Below, in pieces: positions 20,705 through 31,358 of a stretch of DNA of 64,000 nt. Origin of the DNA: Beroe ovata (taxonomy: Eukaryota; Ctenophora; Nuda; Beroida; Beroidae); NCBI GenBank assembly GCA_946803715.1, contig CAMPET010000032.1, forward strand, positions 42,080 to 106,079, in the 5' to 3' direction. The notes beneath the pieces are model-generated. The model had not been told where the DNA came from. It saw nothing but the letters and a program-made list of their open reading frames with translations, and did no database searches. A program made the translations under genes and the position numbers. Numbering within the stretch: the stretch's first letter is position 1; every line of letters begins with the position of its first letter.

Positions 20705-23700
20705 TCATCTTTGGGTGGTGGCACCAGGCTTTCCACTGCTGAGATTGTGGAACATTGCCATCAGCTTGCTGTACTTCTCTATCTCCTCATTCTTCCCCTC
20801 AACTTCAGCCCTCTGCACTGCGATCAACTTGTCCTTCTCAGCAACCTTGCTCTCCAAACACTTCTCCTGAGGCACGAGATGAAGAGGCGATTTAGTTTTC
20901 ATTTTTTAGTACGTGAGGGATGCTAGATCAAGAACAAAATTCAGTATGCTGTATGCAGTAGGCAGATGGCTGCAGTATTTAACGAATCGTTTCTAACCTT
21001 TTCAAGAATTTCCTTGTACTTGGACTCCGTCTTTGCCAGGTCGCTCCTCATTTTTGACAGCGCTTCCACTTCCTGCTTTTCCTTCTCTTTCTTCCTATTT
21101 TTCTCCTCTGACTGTCGCAGGGTCTGCTTGGTTTCTGGAAAAAGTTACAGAGAATTCATGAAAGACCCTAGTGAAAGGAATGAAAAGACCAAATTTCCAA
21201 CGAACACAATTTAAGTTAGCCATCTTGAATGTTTCTAGATGCTCTAGAACTTACTCAAATAGAGGCTGTCTTTCTCTTCTAGCTTTGTAACGACTTTTTG
21301 TTTTTCTTTCTGCAACACTTGGACTTGCGTGACGTCACTGGAATAAAAAGATTATGGAAATTTCCATACTTTATCTGGTCCCTTTCTTGCCTTCGGTGTA
21401 GAGTCGGAACAGAAGTTTCATAAAACACATGTTCCATAAAACGATCAAGATCATGGAAGTAGACCGTAGCTGTAGTGAAAAAATACCTCTCGTGCTGACT
21501 CTTCAGTGTTTCATTGTGAACTTTGAGAATATCAATCTCTTCCTTGAGACCCTCCAACTTGTCTGCCAACTCACTGAGATATCAAGTTATGAAGTAGTTC
21601 AATTCCTAGGTCAATTCAATTGTTAACTGATACTTATGGTGATGGGTGATATGCTAGGTTCTAGTGTGGGTACTAATGCGATATCAGCAAGTGACTGGGA
21701 TGGTACTATCGACTAGCGAACTAGCAGCATGTCACTAGTAGGGTTAATATCATTATGAGCTGGTGGTGTGATATCAGTGTTGTGTTGAAGTCTAAGAGGA
21801 GCATACCTGTTGAGAGCTGTTGCAGCCGACAGTTTGTCTGATAACACCTGGACCTCCTCTCTAGTAGCCGTGTATTTCTCCTGATACCGGCTACTCTCAG
21901 CTACCTCTTCCTTCAGACGCTCAACCTGAGTTTCATAACAGTCATATTGAGAGAGGACGAATTAGCACGTTGAATCAGCGGTCCTGATGCTGCAGGACTG
22001 ACGACTGAAAATGACGGAACAAATTATTCCACAGCAGTAAAATCGTCGTAACCTCCTCAAGAAGGTGGTTTCTGTCGTTATTGATAGCACAGATCTCTTC
22101 CCGACTTGATTCTGCTGCTGTCTCCGCCTCTTGGAGTAGCAACCGGTACTTGCTACACTCTTTCTCAGCTAGCTGGATACTGGGGTGAGTAGAGTGAGAG
22201 AGGGGTATAACTATCACAGGGATGGGATGAGAGAGTGAAACGTGGCATTTGGCAGAGTGATATGAACCGCTCCCGAACTCGAGTCGTATTTTGTAATTTC
22301 TGTTGGGCCTAGCGTGAACGAATCTACATGGCGGTCGCCGGTCATTACCGATTCTTAAACTGCGAGAACATTCTATCATTCTGTTGTAGAGCAGCGTTCT
22401 TCGCTTCTACTAGTTCCATTAACTGCTCCTCCTTTGACACCATGATAGATATCTACGAACAGAATGCGTGACAATATGACCTTCTAGATTCTGTAATTAA
22501 TACAAGAACTGATAACAAACTATGAGACCTTTTCCTGGAATATCTCAAGGAGTTGGGATGTCTTGACGTCTCCAATGTGTAGACCATCTCTCAATTCAGT
22601 TATCAGATCTGATATTTGTGAAGAGGACTGACTTTGTGGGGTGATGTCATTTGCAGACATTGCATTGTAACTCTTCATCTGTAAATCTGACAAACATAGG
22701 TTGGATCATTAGGTAACAATTTAAATTTAAATAACCCCTAAGCGTTAGTTTAGGATTGAGAATGAATTATCAGTGTTTACCAGAATACTCTTGCTTGAGT
22801 GCATTGTGCTCCTGCTCCAACTTGTCTCTCCGGTGCTCAGCAACACTCCAAGAATGAGAGACTATCTCACCAAGCCTACTCCTGTATGAAACATGTTTAG
22901 ACGAAATATTGAAAGAAAAAAGCAGTAAAGATTGATATTTTTGAATTCCACTGTCAACTCACATTCTGGCAGCAAAGTCTTCACCGTTCTGGAATATTTC
23001 AGATTTCCTAGCTGATATCAGTGTCAGTAAGGAAATAGCAGTTGATGTTATACCGACATCACCACTCACCATAGCTTGACCTGAAATGACGTTCACCAAA
23101 TTTACTCCTTCATTCTATGCAATGGAGTTGCAAAATAGTACGAATTGATAGGAAACTTGAAAACTATATCATATCCACCTAAAATCATAGATAAGTTGGC
23201 ATGCGAAAATGAATCCGGGAGTGTTCCATAAGAACTACATACAGTGGCTATAGCTAAAACAGCTTCAATAAATTCTTTCCTGAAATATTAAATTATCATA
23301 AAGAAATGACGCAACCTTGTGAGATAGTGAAACATACCAGAAGAAACCATTGGAAACACTTGTAACATCTATATTATTACTCACTTGGGCGAAGGGAAAA
23401 CCGTAATGCTATCTAAGAGTTGAGAAAGGATGTTGAAGGCGTTGAAATTAAGATCTGTATCAACATGCGCCTGCAACTCATGATTTTCCAACATAATTCG
23501 GTAACATTGGCATGAGAGTGCTACAACTGTACACACTTCCGGATTGTTCTTCTCGTCAATAATTCTTTCTGAAATAGGGACTCATGAGAGAGGTTCAGAA
23601 GTCAGAGGTATTCGAAACATGATTGTTATTCCGACTGAAGATATCAGATACCTATATTCTTGGTAAGCTGTTTGAAGAATATCGGGATATCACAGTGCTG

Positions 23701-25592
23701 CCAAATTTGGGGCAAAAACATTGTGATGAACTGCATAACAGGGACTTGAGACTCGATTGGTAGCGACTCCGTTGAGGCGTCATTTGACCTTATTTCAGGC
23801 GTTGAATCTTCTTTGAGGGATACAGAACTTATCATATATCGTATGATGTCAGGAGTCAAAAGGTCAAGGATTTGATTTCGAAGATTTCCATCTTTCACAG
23901 ATAGGCGGATTAACAAATCACAGACCTGTAAACAGATAGGCACAGTCTGGATTCGATACCAACAATATCACCTAAATGCCAAAAACACAGCGTATACCTA
24001 TTAGGTACCAACCTTATTCCTGATTATAGGTTCCTCATCAATGAAATGATTATTTATTATGTCATCTAACAAAGATGTCCTGAGGCAATAAAGGAAAATA
24101 CAATAAGTTTGTTGTCGAAGCCAAATAGAACTTATCAACAAGTTATTATGTCCTCTTTGATTAAATTGAAGAGAAAACATCTCTTACTGAGTGAGGGCTG
24201 AGATCATCTTATGAGATCTGGTGAAATCGATGAGAAGATTGAGGCAGCAGAGTTTGATGTTTCGATCTGTCACAAAATTCAATCTTTCATGAACAAGGAT
24301 TATGGTTTCTGAAGCACTTCCAACAAATATCTGAAATCGTTAATTACCACACTAGTTGTCGACGCAGTTGGTAAGGCAGCAAAATGGGTAGCGTTCTTGA
24401 CCAATTTAACAATGAAACAGTACAAACTTTATCTCCAAGTTCCTCATTCAAGCAGAGTGAAGTGAACAAAGAAAGTGCATACACCACCACTTCAATATTG
24501 TCACTGCTGAACAGTTTCATCAAATGAGTATACAGAGACCTTATGCTGTCCTGGGATCATGAAGTTGATAGATATATTGAATTCAAATGACATATTCATC
24601 ATATCATGATGGGTAAATGTTACACAACTATGCACCTGAGACTTGATGACACCCTGAATAAGTGGATTATTCCGACTAAGGACCGCAAGCAGTGTAAGTG
24701 CATCATCTTGAAGGAAAGAACCTCTGGATTTCAACCTATCAAGCATGTTTAATGTTCATTGTTTCATCATATCTATCAATTGATAAATTCATGCTTGAAA
24801 ACACCTAATGAAGGCAAATCATTTGATATGTATATTGTATATAAGCATATACATCCAATTATTCAGTTTGATACTCACAGAATTTTTGTCAGTATCAGGA
24901 TCAAATCTTTGGTGTATGATGATATGAAATGTACTTCCTCATCACGTACTGTGTTAATCAAGCTTCTAAGACACTGGCAAATTGGAATGGGATTCATGGT
25001 ATTTCATCTTATTTTTTCAAGAGAAATCATGAAATCCTTTCAGACATTTCATCACTCACTTTTCTGATAAGAGAATCATTTGGTTGTTGCCTATATCTGT
25101 AAGTGATTTGATGTGATAGACAAGGCAATACAATCTTCTTTAATGCATTCTTGCGGCTATATTTAGATGCTGTAAGAAGGTCAAACATTTATTAAAGGAT
25201 TATCAATAAATCTGCTTTTTTCTTTTTTTCTCTTAATTCAATATGATATTGAAATTTGAATTGAATTTCACCCACCAAATTTGTCCAGAAGGGTTAAAGT
25301 ATTTGATATCACTGTACATGGAAGTGTTATATCTCCAAGTATTTCAGCAAGAACAAAGTATGATGAGCAATAATCTACACTGCTGTTATATCCTTCTACT
25401 AATTCCTGTGATTAATAAAATAGTTATGTTCCAATATAGATATCCAAGAACAAAGATAATTTTTTGGCCTATGTTGTGAAAATATTGAGCAAAAAATACC
25501 AGAATATGTTCGCAGAGGTCATGTTTTGATTCTTCATTGTGTGAGATGTGAAATTGATCCAAAGCTTCTTTGATTAACATCATGGTGTCCAT
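20705..25592 (-). CDS. CIP2A: CIP2A (cellular inhibitor of PP2A) homologue
   Basis: Scaffold that restrains PP2A-B56 and, in vertebrates, partners TOPBP1 in mitotic DNA-break tethering. Twenty-one exons from 25500-25592 to 20705-20866, with intermediates 25272-25405, 25060-25096, 24879-24973, 24636-24735, 24428-24550, 24188-24330, 24013-24079, 23652-23925, 23385-23568, 23179-23279, 22963-23080, 22781-22881, 22529-22686, 22349-22452, 22053-22179, 21807-21925, 21487-21573, 21255-21337, 20998-21134. The phases join to 848 residues (human 905). The N-terminal half is helical armadillo-like: DALTLLAVLSRNNPLIQGVI and NIEVVVYALSLFTSLCLNEE align with the human [20 protein letters not shown] and [20 protein letters not shown] segments. 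After a linker comes a long coiled coil (about 600-820) ending KYSKLMAMFHNLSSGK, equivalent to the human HMIAMIHSLSGGK tail. I recognise the family from both ends. Confidence 0.88.
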
Positions 25593-26937
25593 GATCAATA
25601 ATTTGAAAAACTAAGCAACGACCTACGAAATAAGTATGATATATGTTAAGTGCTTCCTCTAATCACCTGAGAAAAGATTGCTGATCAAGTAAGACTAATT
25701 GAATCATGATACACCTAGTAGTTAGTATAGAGATTCATTAGGACATCAATCGTTGCAAGAATACATTGATGTTGAAAACGAATTGAATAATTCAGTCTTA
25801 TCTATGAACGATGAGATAGTTGTTCTACTCAAAATGACGCACATTCATTTTTCGCGTCGATCACGAAATTACGCGCGCGGCGGAACATTGCTTTTCTTTG
25901 CTTTTCAAATTTTGTTTCTCGCGATGAAGGCGCGTGCACCAAAAACAGTGGTTATAGACGTTCACTGTTCCCGCGCTGCGTGACCTAAATAAGCTCCGCG
26001 CGCGCTTCGCGTCTCCGTGGTTTCACAACTTTAATTTTTATATCAGTATCACCATGTAAATAATTATTAATTGTCAGATTTTATCTGACCTCAGTTTCTG
26101 ATCGCGCGCGGCGTGTTCCCGCGCTGCGTGACCCAAATACTCCGCGCGCGCTGCGTCTCCGTGGTTTCTCCACGTGGTTTCTCCTTTCTACGTGGTTTCT
26201 CCTTTCTACGACTTTTCAGTTCACTGAGTAGAACAGGGGCGCGCAACGTGTGCACAGCGCGGCGCTAATTCGCTGAAGGCGCGCGCGCGAGAAACAGGTC
26301 AGGTAACATCTGACAAGTAAATAAGGGGCGCGCAACGTGTGCACCAGCACATGGTCGGATTGTATGGCGATGCTAGACCGCTGATGCAAGCGCTGGCGCG
26401 GGGATCCACTGATCCAAATAGTAATACTCCTTCGAAATGACAAACTTTCAAGGGACAACACTGAACACTAGATACAAAAGTATATCGGATTATCGGAACG
26501 ACATTGCTAACGCTAATCTAGTTGTTACTGCTACTATGCATTACTAGTTTTAAAACGCTTAACTCATAGTCATGTGGCTAATTCTATCTAAACAGTTTTC
26601 TCTGTCATGGCTAAACAGTTTTTCTTGCAATTGCGATGGCGCGATGCCACTACGAAATGATATTATGATAATAATATGCTGATTGCTGAAAGATTGAAGG
26701 ATTACTCCCTATTAGTATTCCCTACCCTAACTGGCGGAATTTTATACCTGGCAAGGCGGAATTGAGATAGCGCGGCGCTGACCGTAGGGAGAAATCCTAC
26801 AATTACAAGCTGAAAGAGTGAAACTGAAAGAGGACCAAAAGCTTCAAGTTAAAGAACTCGTATTCAAACTGGTCGAGTCAGTAATGGTGTTAGTGTTACA
26901 CCATACACTGTTACGCTCTCAGTCTCAAATACGTCTT
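25593..26937. other. Spacer with a CpG-rich repeat cluster
   Basis: About 1.34 kb between the CIP2A start and the stop of the next minus-strand gene. 25593-25840 is AT-rich and presumably promoter. 25850-26400 is strikingly rich in CG and gcgcgc (see the repeat entry). 26460-26937 holds nothing I can name. Confidence 0.6.
25850..26410. repeat. Cluster of dispersed GC-rich repeats (copies 2 and 3)
   Basis: Two head motifs (ttcccgcgctgcgtgacc at about 25969 and 26115, each followed by ctccgcgcgcgc ... gtctccgtgg) and two tail motifs (ggggcgcgcaacgtgtgcac at about 26235 and 26326). Each part is more CpG-dense than anything nearby. The same motifs occur in an EEA1 intron and at 45.6 and 48.0 kb. 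Likely a nested or tandem non-autonomous element. Confidence 0.6.
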
Positions 26938-28814
26938 TCAGCACGTGCGAAGGCCTTGTGTCCCATAAACCATTCCCTTTCCAAGGCGGCACTCCTTGGA
27001 GCTAGGATCCTCAGCGCAGTATTGATCATGTCTAAAGCAGCCGGGATGCCAGCAACAGTCGCCGCACACATGGTCCCAACACTCACACCATGGACCACAT
27101 AGTCCATAGCAGCCATGAGCCACTTCATCGGCTGAGAACTGACGTGCAACCTGGGTCTCGTTCTCATCCCTGAAACATAAACAATGTAGGAGTCTTAATG
27201 ACAATAAAAAGGTTATATTTCAGTGCAATCTATAATTATAGTCTATATACTTTGATATGAGTAGCCGCAAACTAAACGCGGGAGTAATAGGACAAAGGGA
27301 ACACACACCTGATCTTACAAGTATTGGAACTTCCCTCCACGGCAAGAGCTGGGGAGCACCCCCCATGTTGGGATGGGAGACCATGCTCGCACAAGAAAAC
27401 AACCCTGTCATCAAACACTGTGCTCAGATCGATATCCACTTCATCCTTGCTCTGTAGGAATGATATCCATGATCTCTTGGAGCGTCCATGACTGCTTCTG
27501 ACACTGGGATTAGAGGAAAGTAAGAGTATGGTCAAAAATCATGGTATGAACTAGTAGCACCACAGAGAATGGGACACTTCCTGGAGGAGAGTGTAGATGA
27601 TACTCACTGATAGTGATGACTGAACATCGACATCTGATAGAGAAGCATCATTCCATCATTCTCATAACCGTAAACACCGTGTTTATCAAATATGTCGTGT
27701 GACAAACCTGGTAGATACCTGTAGGATAGAATTTGAAGTAAATCTCTGGTATTATACCTATAGGATAGAACCGGTAATCGTACCCCATACCCACATGCCC
27801 ACAGTCCACCTTGCCCACTAGGAATTTATAGTGGTCAATGAGAACTCGCCCACTAGGACTTTAGGAGTCAATGAGGACTTGCCCACTAGGAATTTAGTAG
27901 TCAATGAGGACTTGCCCACTAGGACTTTAGTAGTCAATGAGGACTTGCCCACTAGGACTTTAGTAGTCAATAAGTACTGAGGTCAATAAGGACTGTGGTC
28001 AATGAGGACTGTGGGAACCTAAAATTAGAAGGAATCTGATATGAATGATTCGATGATGGGGTCCCGAACCTGCTCTGACAAACTAATAGGAACAAACAAG
28101 GAATTGCAATGCTCTGACAAACTAATAGAAACAAACAAGGAATTGCAATGGTCTTGGATGCGAAACATGTTTCAACTGACAAGACTATAGCAATAGCATC
28201 TTACCTCCCTACAGATGTATCCATGAGTTGTCCTACAAGAGCAGCCTCTTTCTCTGCAAAGTTATCGTCTGTAGAAACTATGTCATCATGTCCCTTGACA
28301 TGGTACCGTATCACGTCTGTAGACTTGTCGTATGACACACGGATCACTTCGTCTGTAGGGAAGGAAAGTGTGGCTAGATCCAACTTTTGGTGTTTTATGG
28401 AACAAAGAGTTATTGTCAGATGCGAGAACTTACCAACTGAGTTATCATCACTGAATATCACAAAGCTGGACAAGCCACCCTCACTCTGTATTGTGTAGTA
28501 GTAGAGATCCCCCTGTGGGGTTTCGAATGTGCCCTTGTGAACATCACTCACCGCCACTTGCGCACACACACTGATGGGACAGGGTGAAGTGTTATTATTA
28601 TGTTGCTTCATATACTATTTCTATTGAGATCATACATCATGTATTACATGGGAAATTGGTTGCGCGCGGAAAAGTGGACAGATGAACTCTGCAACCTCTT
28701 TTTTTAAGTTTTCACCTCTCTCTCCCGAACAAGAGATGATGCAATATGTCATATAATGAAGGCTTCACCCAAATCTTACCTCAAAAATAAACTGATGATG
28801 ATCATATTTTGCAT
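26938..28814 (-). CDS. Secreted cysteine-rich protein, unrecognised
   Basis: Six exons: 28780-28814, 28434-28570, 28205-28352, 27608-27718, 27309-27503, 26938-27169. Phases join to 285 residues. MQNMIIISLFLSVCAQVAVS is a convincing signal peptide. Residues 20-110 look like a compact beta domain (GDLYYYTIQSEGGLSSFVIF, RVSYDKSTDVIRYHV). A basic stretch, HGRSKRSW, could be a cleavage site. The C-terminal third is rich in cysteine: FLCEHGLPSQHGGCS, then CYGLCGPWCECWDHVCGDCC and WHPGCFRHDQYC, ending GLRTC. C-x2-HD-x2-C recalls the His-Asp pair of secreted phospholipase A2, but the Ca2+ loop pattern is not clear and I do not claim that activity. Export is well supported; function is unknown. Confidence 0.75.
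27814..27977. repeat. 33-bp minisatellite in an intron (5 units)
   Basis: Five tandem copies of a 33-bp unit starting cccactaggactttagtagt, decaying at the right end into caataaggactgtggtcaat. It lies between the third and fourth exons of the secreted-protein gene. A separate two-unit repeat of about 40 bp (unit containing gctctgacaaactaatag) lies at about 28069-28150 in the same intron. Confidence 0.85.
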
Positions 28815-29176
28815 GTTCACGTCACAACATCCGTATTTCGGCGTAAGTGTACGACTATAATAACTGACTGGTGAAGAACGTTTGGTTGACAATGTATGTA
28901 TATATCTAGAGAGTGATGTAAAGAAAAGAAGGAAGAATATCAGGAAAACAAAAGCAAGGACGGAAGAAAAGCACAGCTATATGATATTGTTAGCGTTGCA
29001 CGTCAATATGTATAGATGGCATGTAATGTAATTATATAGCCGCAAAAGTACACACGCTCTGAACGAAACGGAAAACAATTGTCTAAAGTAGCATAAATTC
29101 AATAAGAATGACATATTTCTGCGCCTCCACCCCCTTATACAAAGGAAACACAATTGCCGTGAAAAGATGGTTCAGA
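28815..29176. other. Spacer between secreted-protein and sulfotransferase genes
   Basis: About 360 bp, AT-rich. Expected to hold the promoter of the first and the 3' UTR of the second. No exon or repeat seen. Confidence 0.5.
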
Positions 29177-30572
29177 TCAATTGTTATCGTAGAACAGGTA
29201 CCTGCTATCATTGAAATACTCGGCTAATTTCCGGTTGAAAGGCCGGTAGAAATCCCTAAGTAGAGTCCTAGTATCACTGTACATATCGTGTGTCCGAGAT
29301 TCGCCATGTTTCTCTCTCGAATTCGAAACTCCCGAACGTTTGATGAACTTCCTCAACTCGTCTTCGTTCGGGGGCGTGGCCCCGGCGAACTTGTAGACGG
29401 ATACCAATGTCGCTACCGGATCAGCACTATACTCGTCCAGGAAAACCACCATGATATTCGCCCCGAATGTCTCATACCACGGTCCACGGTATCAGATGAC
29501 AGAAGTACAGCCCAATGTAGATACGGAGAAACCCGCCCTCCTCCTGATCGTAACAACAATACTGCAACGTGTTGTCATGGCAACACTGATTAAACTTAGC
29601 AACACCCACCTCCACCTCATCTCTGAACGTGTCACGTGAGACACGTGTTTCCACGTGTAATTTACGCTGCCGCACAAAGTTAAGGAACAAATACTCGGAG
29701 TAGAGTCGTTCAACAGGATCGCGAATCATGACGATTACCTTGGCACCTGGTGTTATTGTACCTATCACATCTGCATAGGTGTAAGGTGGGAGATGATGAC
29801 CGGGGTACCGAGCTCTCCAGCCGATTTGGTCCCACAGGAGATTTTGCGACCCGTCCACCAACATACCCTCACTATTTCCCTCCTTTAGAATGAGAGCTTC
29901 ACCGCCGAATGAAGCTGCAAAGTGGGTGAATGTCTCTCTCTTATCCGGCCCGGGCAGGACAAATGCTTTTTTGCGTCCCAACCTCGAACGTGACCAGTAG
30001 TAGTACTCCTTGCTGTGCGACGGTCGTAGGAATTGGGGATGCCACACCAGTTTGGAGTACATATCTGTGGTTCCACACTTTGGGAATCCAGCGATGTAAA
30101 TACTGGGGAGACAGAGAAACTGGGCACGGTCGTACCAGCAGAAACTCTTGTACTCTGCGAGGTACTGGTCAGGAAGAGAGGACCGAACATCAGGGGATTC
30201 TGTGTCAAACACGGTCAAGTTTACAAATCGAGGGGTGGTGACGTTATGTGCAATATCATGTCCAGCATCATGTCCAATATTATGTCCATTACCATGTTGT
30301 ACAGATGATAGAGATACTTCACTCCCCCGTCCATAAGTTGGAGGTGAGGCTGTGTGCAGTGAACTGGACGACGTCAACTCCTCTGAAAAAGGGGTTTTGG
30401 AAGCTGTGCTTGGGAAATGCCAAACATTCGCATCTTGATGAGAATCATCTGTTTCACCAGCATTAGAGAGGGATGGGTGGAGGCTATCTAATCCGGAAAA
30501 TCTCAGTAGATAAAACAGCAGGACAGTTGTGAGAACGGTGAGTGTCAACTGAAACCAAGCAGAAATATTCAT
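29177..30572 (-). CDS. CHST15-like Golgi sulfotransferase, frame broken by a 7-bp duplication
   Basis: Type II Golgi enzyme transferring sulfate from PAPS to a glycan, most like the CHST15 (GalNAc4S-6ST) group. One exon. After MNISAW comes a membrane anchor (residues about 6-23, FQLTLTVLTTVLLFYLL), a Ser/Thr-rich stem, then the catalytic domain. GFPKCGTTDMYSKL (about 162-175) is the 5'-phosphosulfate loop and VIVMIRDPVERLYSEYLFL (about 279-297) the 3'-phosphate loop. WHPQFLRPSHSKEYYYW follows the first loop as in CHST15. Near 29477-29490 the 7-mer ccacggt is tandemly duplicated. It shifts the frame and brings a stop just after LYFCHLIPW, while the rest of the domain (VVFLDEYSADPVATL ... FNRKLAEYF) continues open in the next frame to 29177. 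Without the extra 7 bp the reading frame would be 462 codons. No intron signals fit so short a gap. This is either an assembly error or a null allele. Confidence 0.82.
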
Positions 30573-31358
30573 ATTGTATGGGTAGGATACTATCAATTGC
30601 CATGCCTCCCGGCATCAGTCCACGACCATTAAATGTCTAGGCGGGGCAAATGCTATAGTAGAGCACCTTTATTCCCACACAGCAGGAATTTACAAAAGTC
30701 AAGCAATTTCACCTTTTTGTACGGAATGTTGCGAATACAAGGCGATCCAAGACGCATACCGTTCAGGAGAGACCCTCACAAGAAAGTTTAACCTTCTAAA
30801 GAGAAAGGACAATGTTCATGCTCATCAACATATAATAATATTCTAGGTAACAAGACACTCTGATGTAATTAGTGATCGGATTATCGGATATATTTGTTCA
30901 GGAAATCTCGTTATAACAACAACTAGGTACCCGTCTCATAATTATGCAAGAGACACATTGATGTCAATGAATGATCAAAAGTACATAATTCAGACAGATG
31001 ATCGACGATCGCGGTAGGTTCATTGCTGGTCCCGGGCCAATTCGAATAAATCCATCACAATGAGTTGACTGAGATGAATGCCAGCTTTGTCCATTGCCTG
31101 ATCCCGAACTTCTATTTCTCACTACTACACTCAACAGACATACAGAGTTTGTAATACACGCGTCCTCAAGACACAAAATTGTGAACAAAATTGAGGCATT
31201 CTTTGACTGCTTCCTCTGCTTTTGGCAGCTATTCTTGGTGTCATAGTAGTAACTTTAAATTGTTATTCATTTACTCTATTATAAACTACCCCTTTGAACA
31301 ATTTGATAGTGCTGAAAATACGTACATATCCATCACACTATCCTCAGATGGACAATGT
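30573..31358. other. Divergent promoter region, sulfotransferase (-) / acidic protein (+)
   Basis: About 790 bp between a minus-strand and a plus-strand start. The frame upstream of the acidic protein stays open from 31191, but the translation there is not acidic and looks non-coding. No TATA box placement is convincing. Confidence 0.45.

Noticed and set aside
26938-27169. Phospholipase A2 assignment for the cysteine-rich exon
   Set aside because: Only the His-Asp between cysteines fits; spacing and calcium loop do not. Kept as unknown.
31191-31358. N-terminal extension of the acidic protein from the upstream ATG
   Set aside because: The extension is not acidic, has no family resemblance and reads like AT-rich non-coding sequence.
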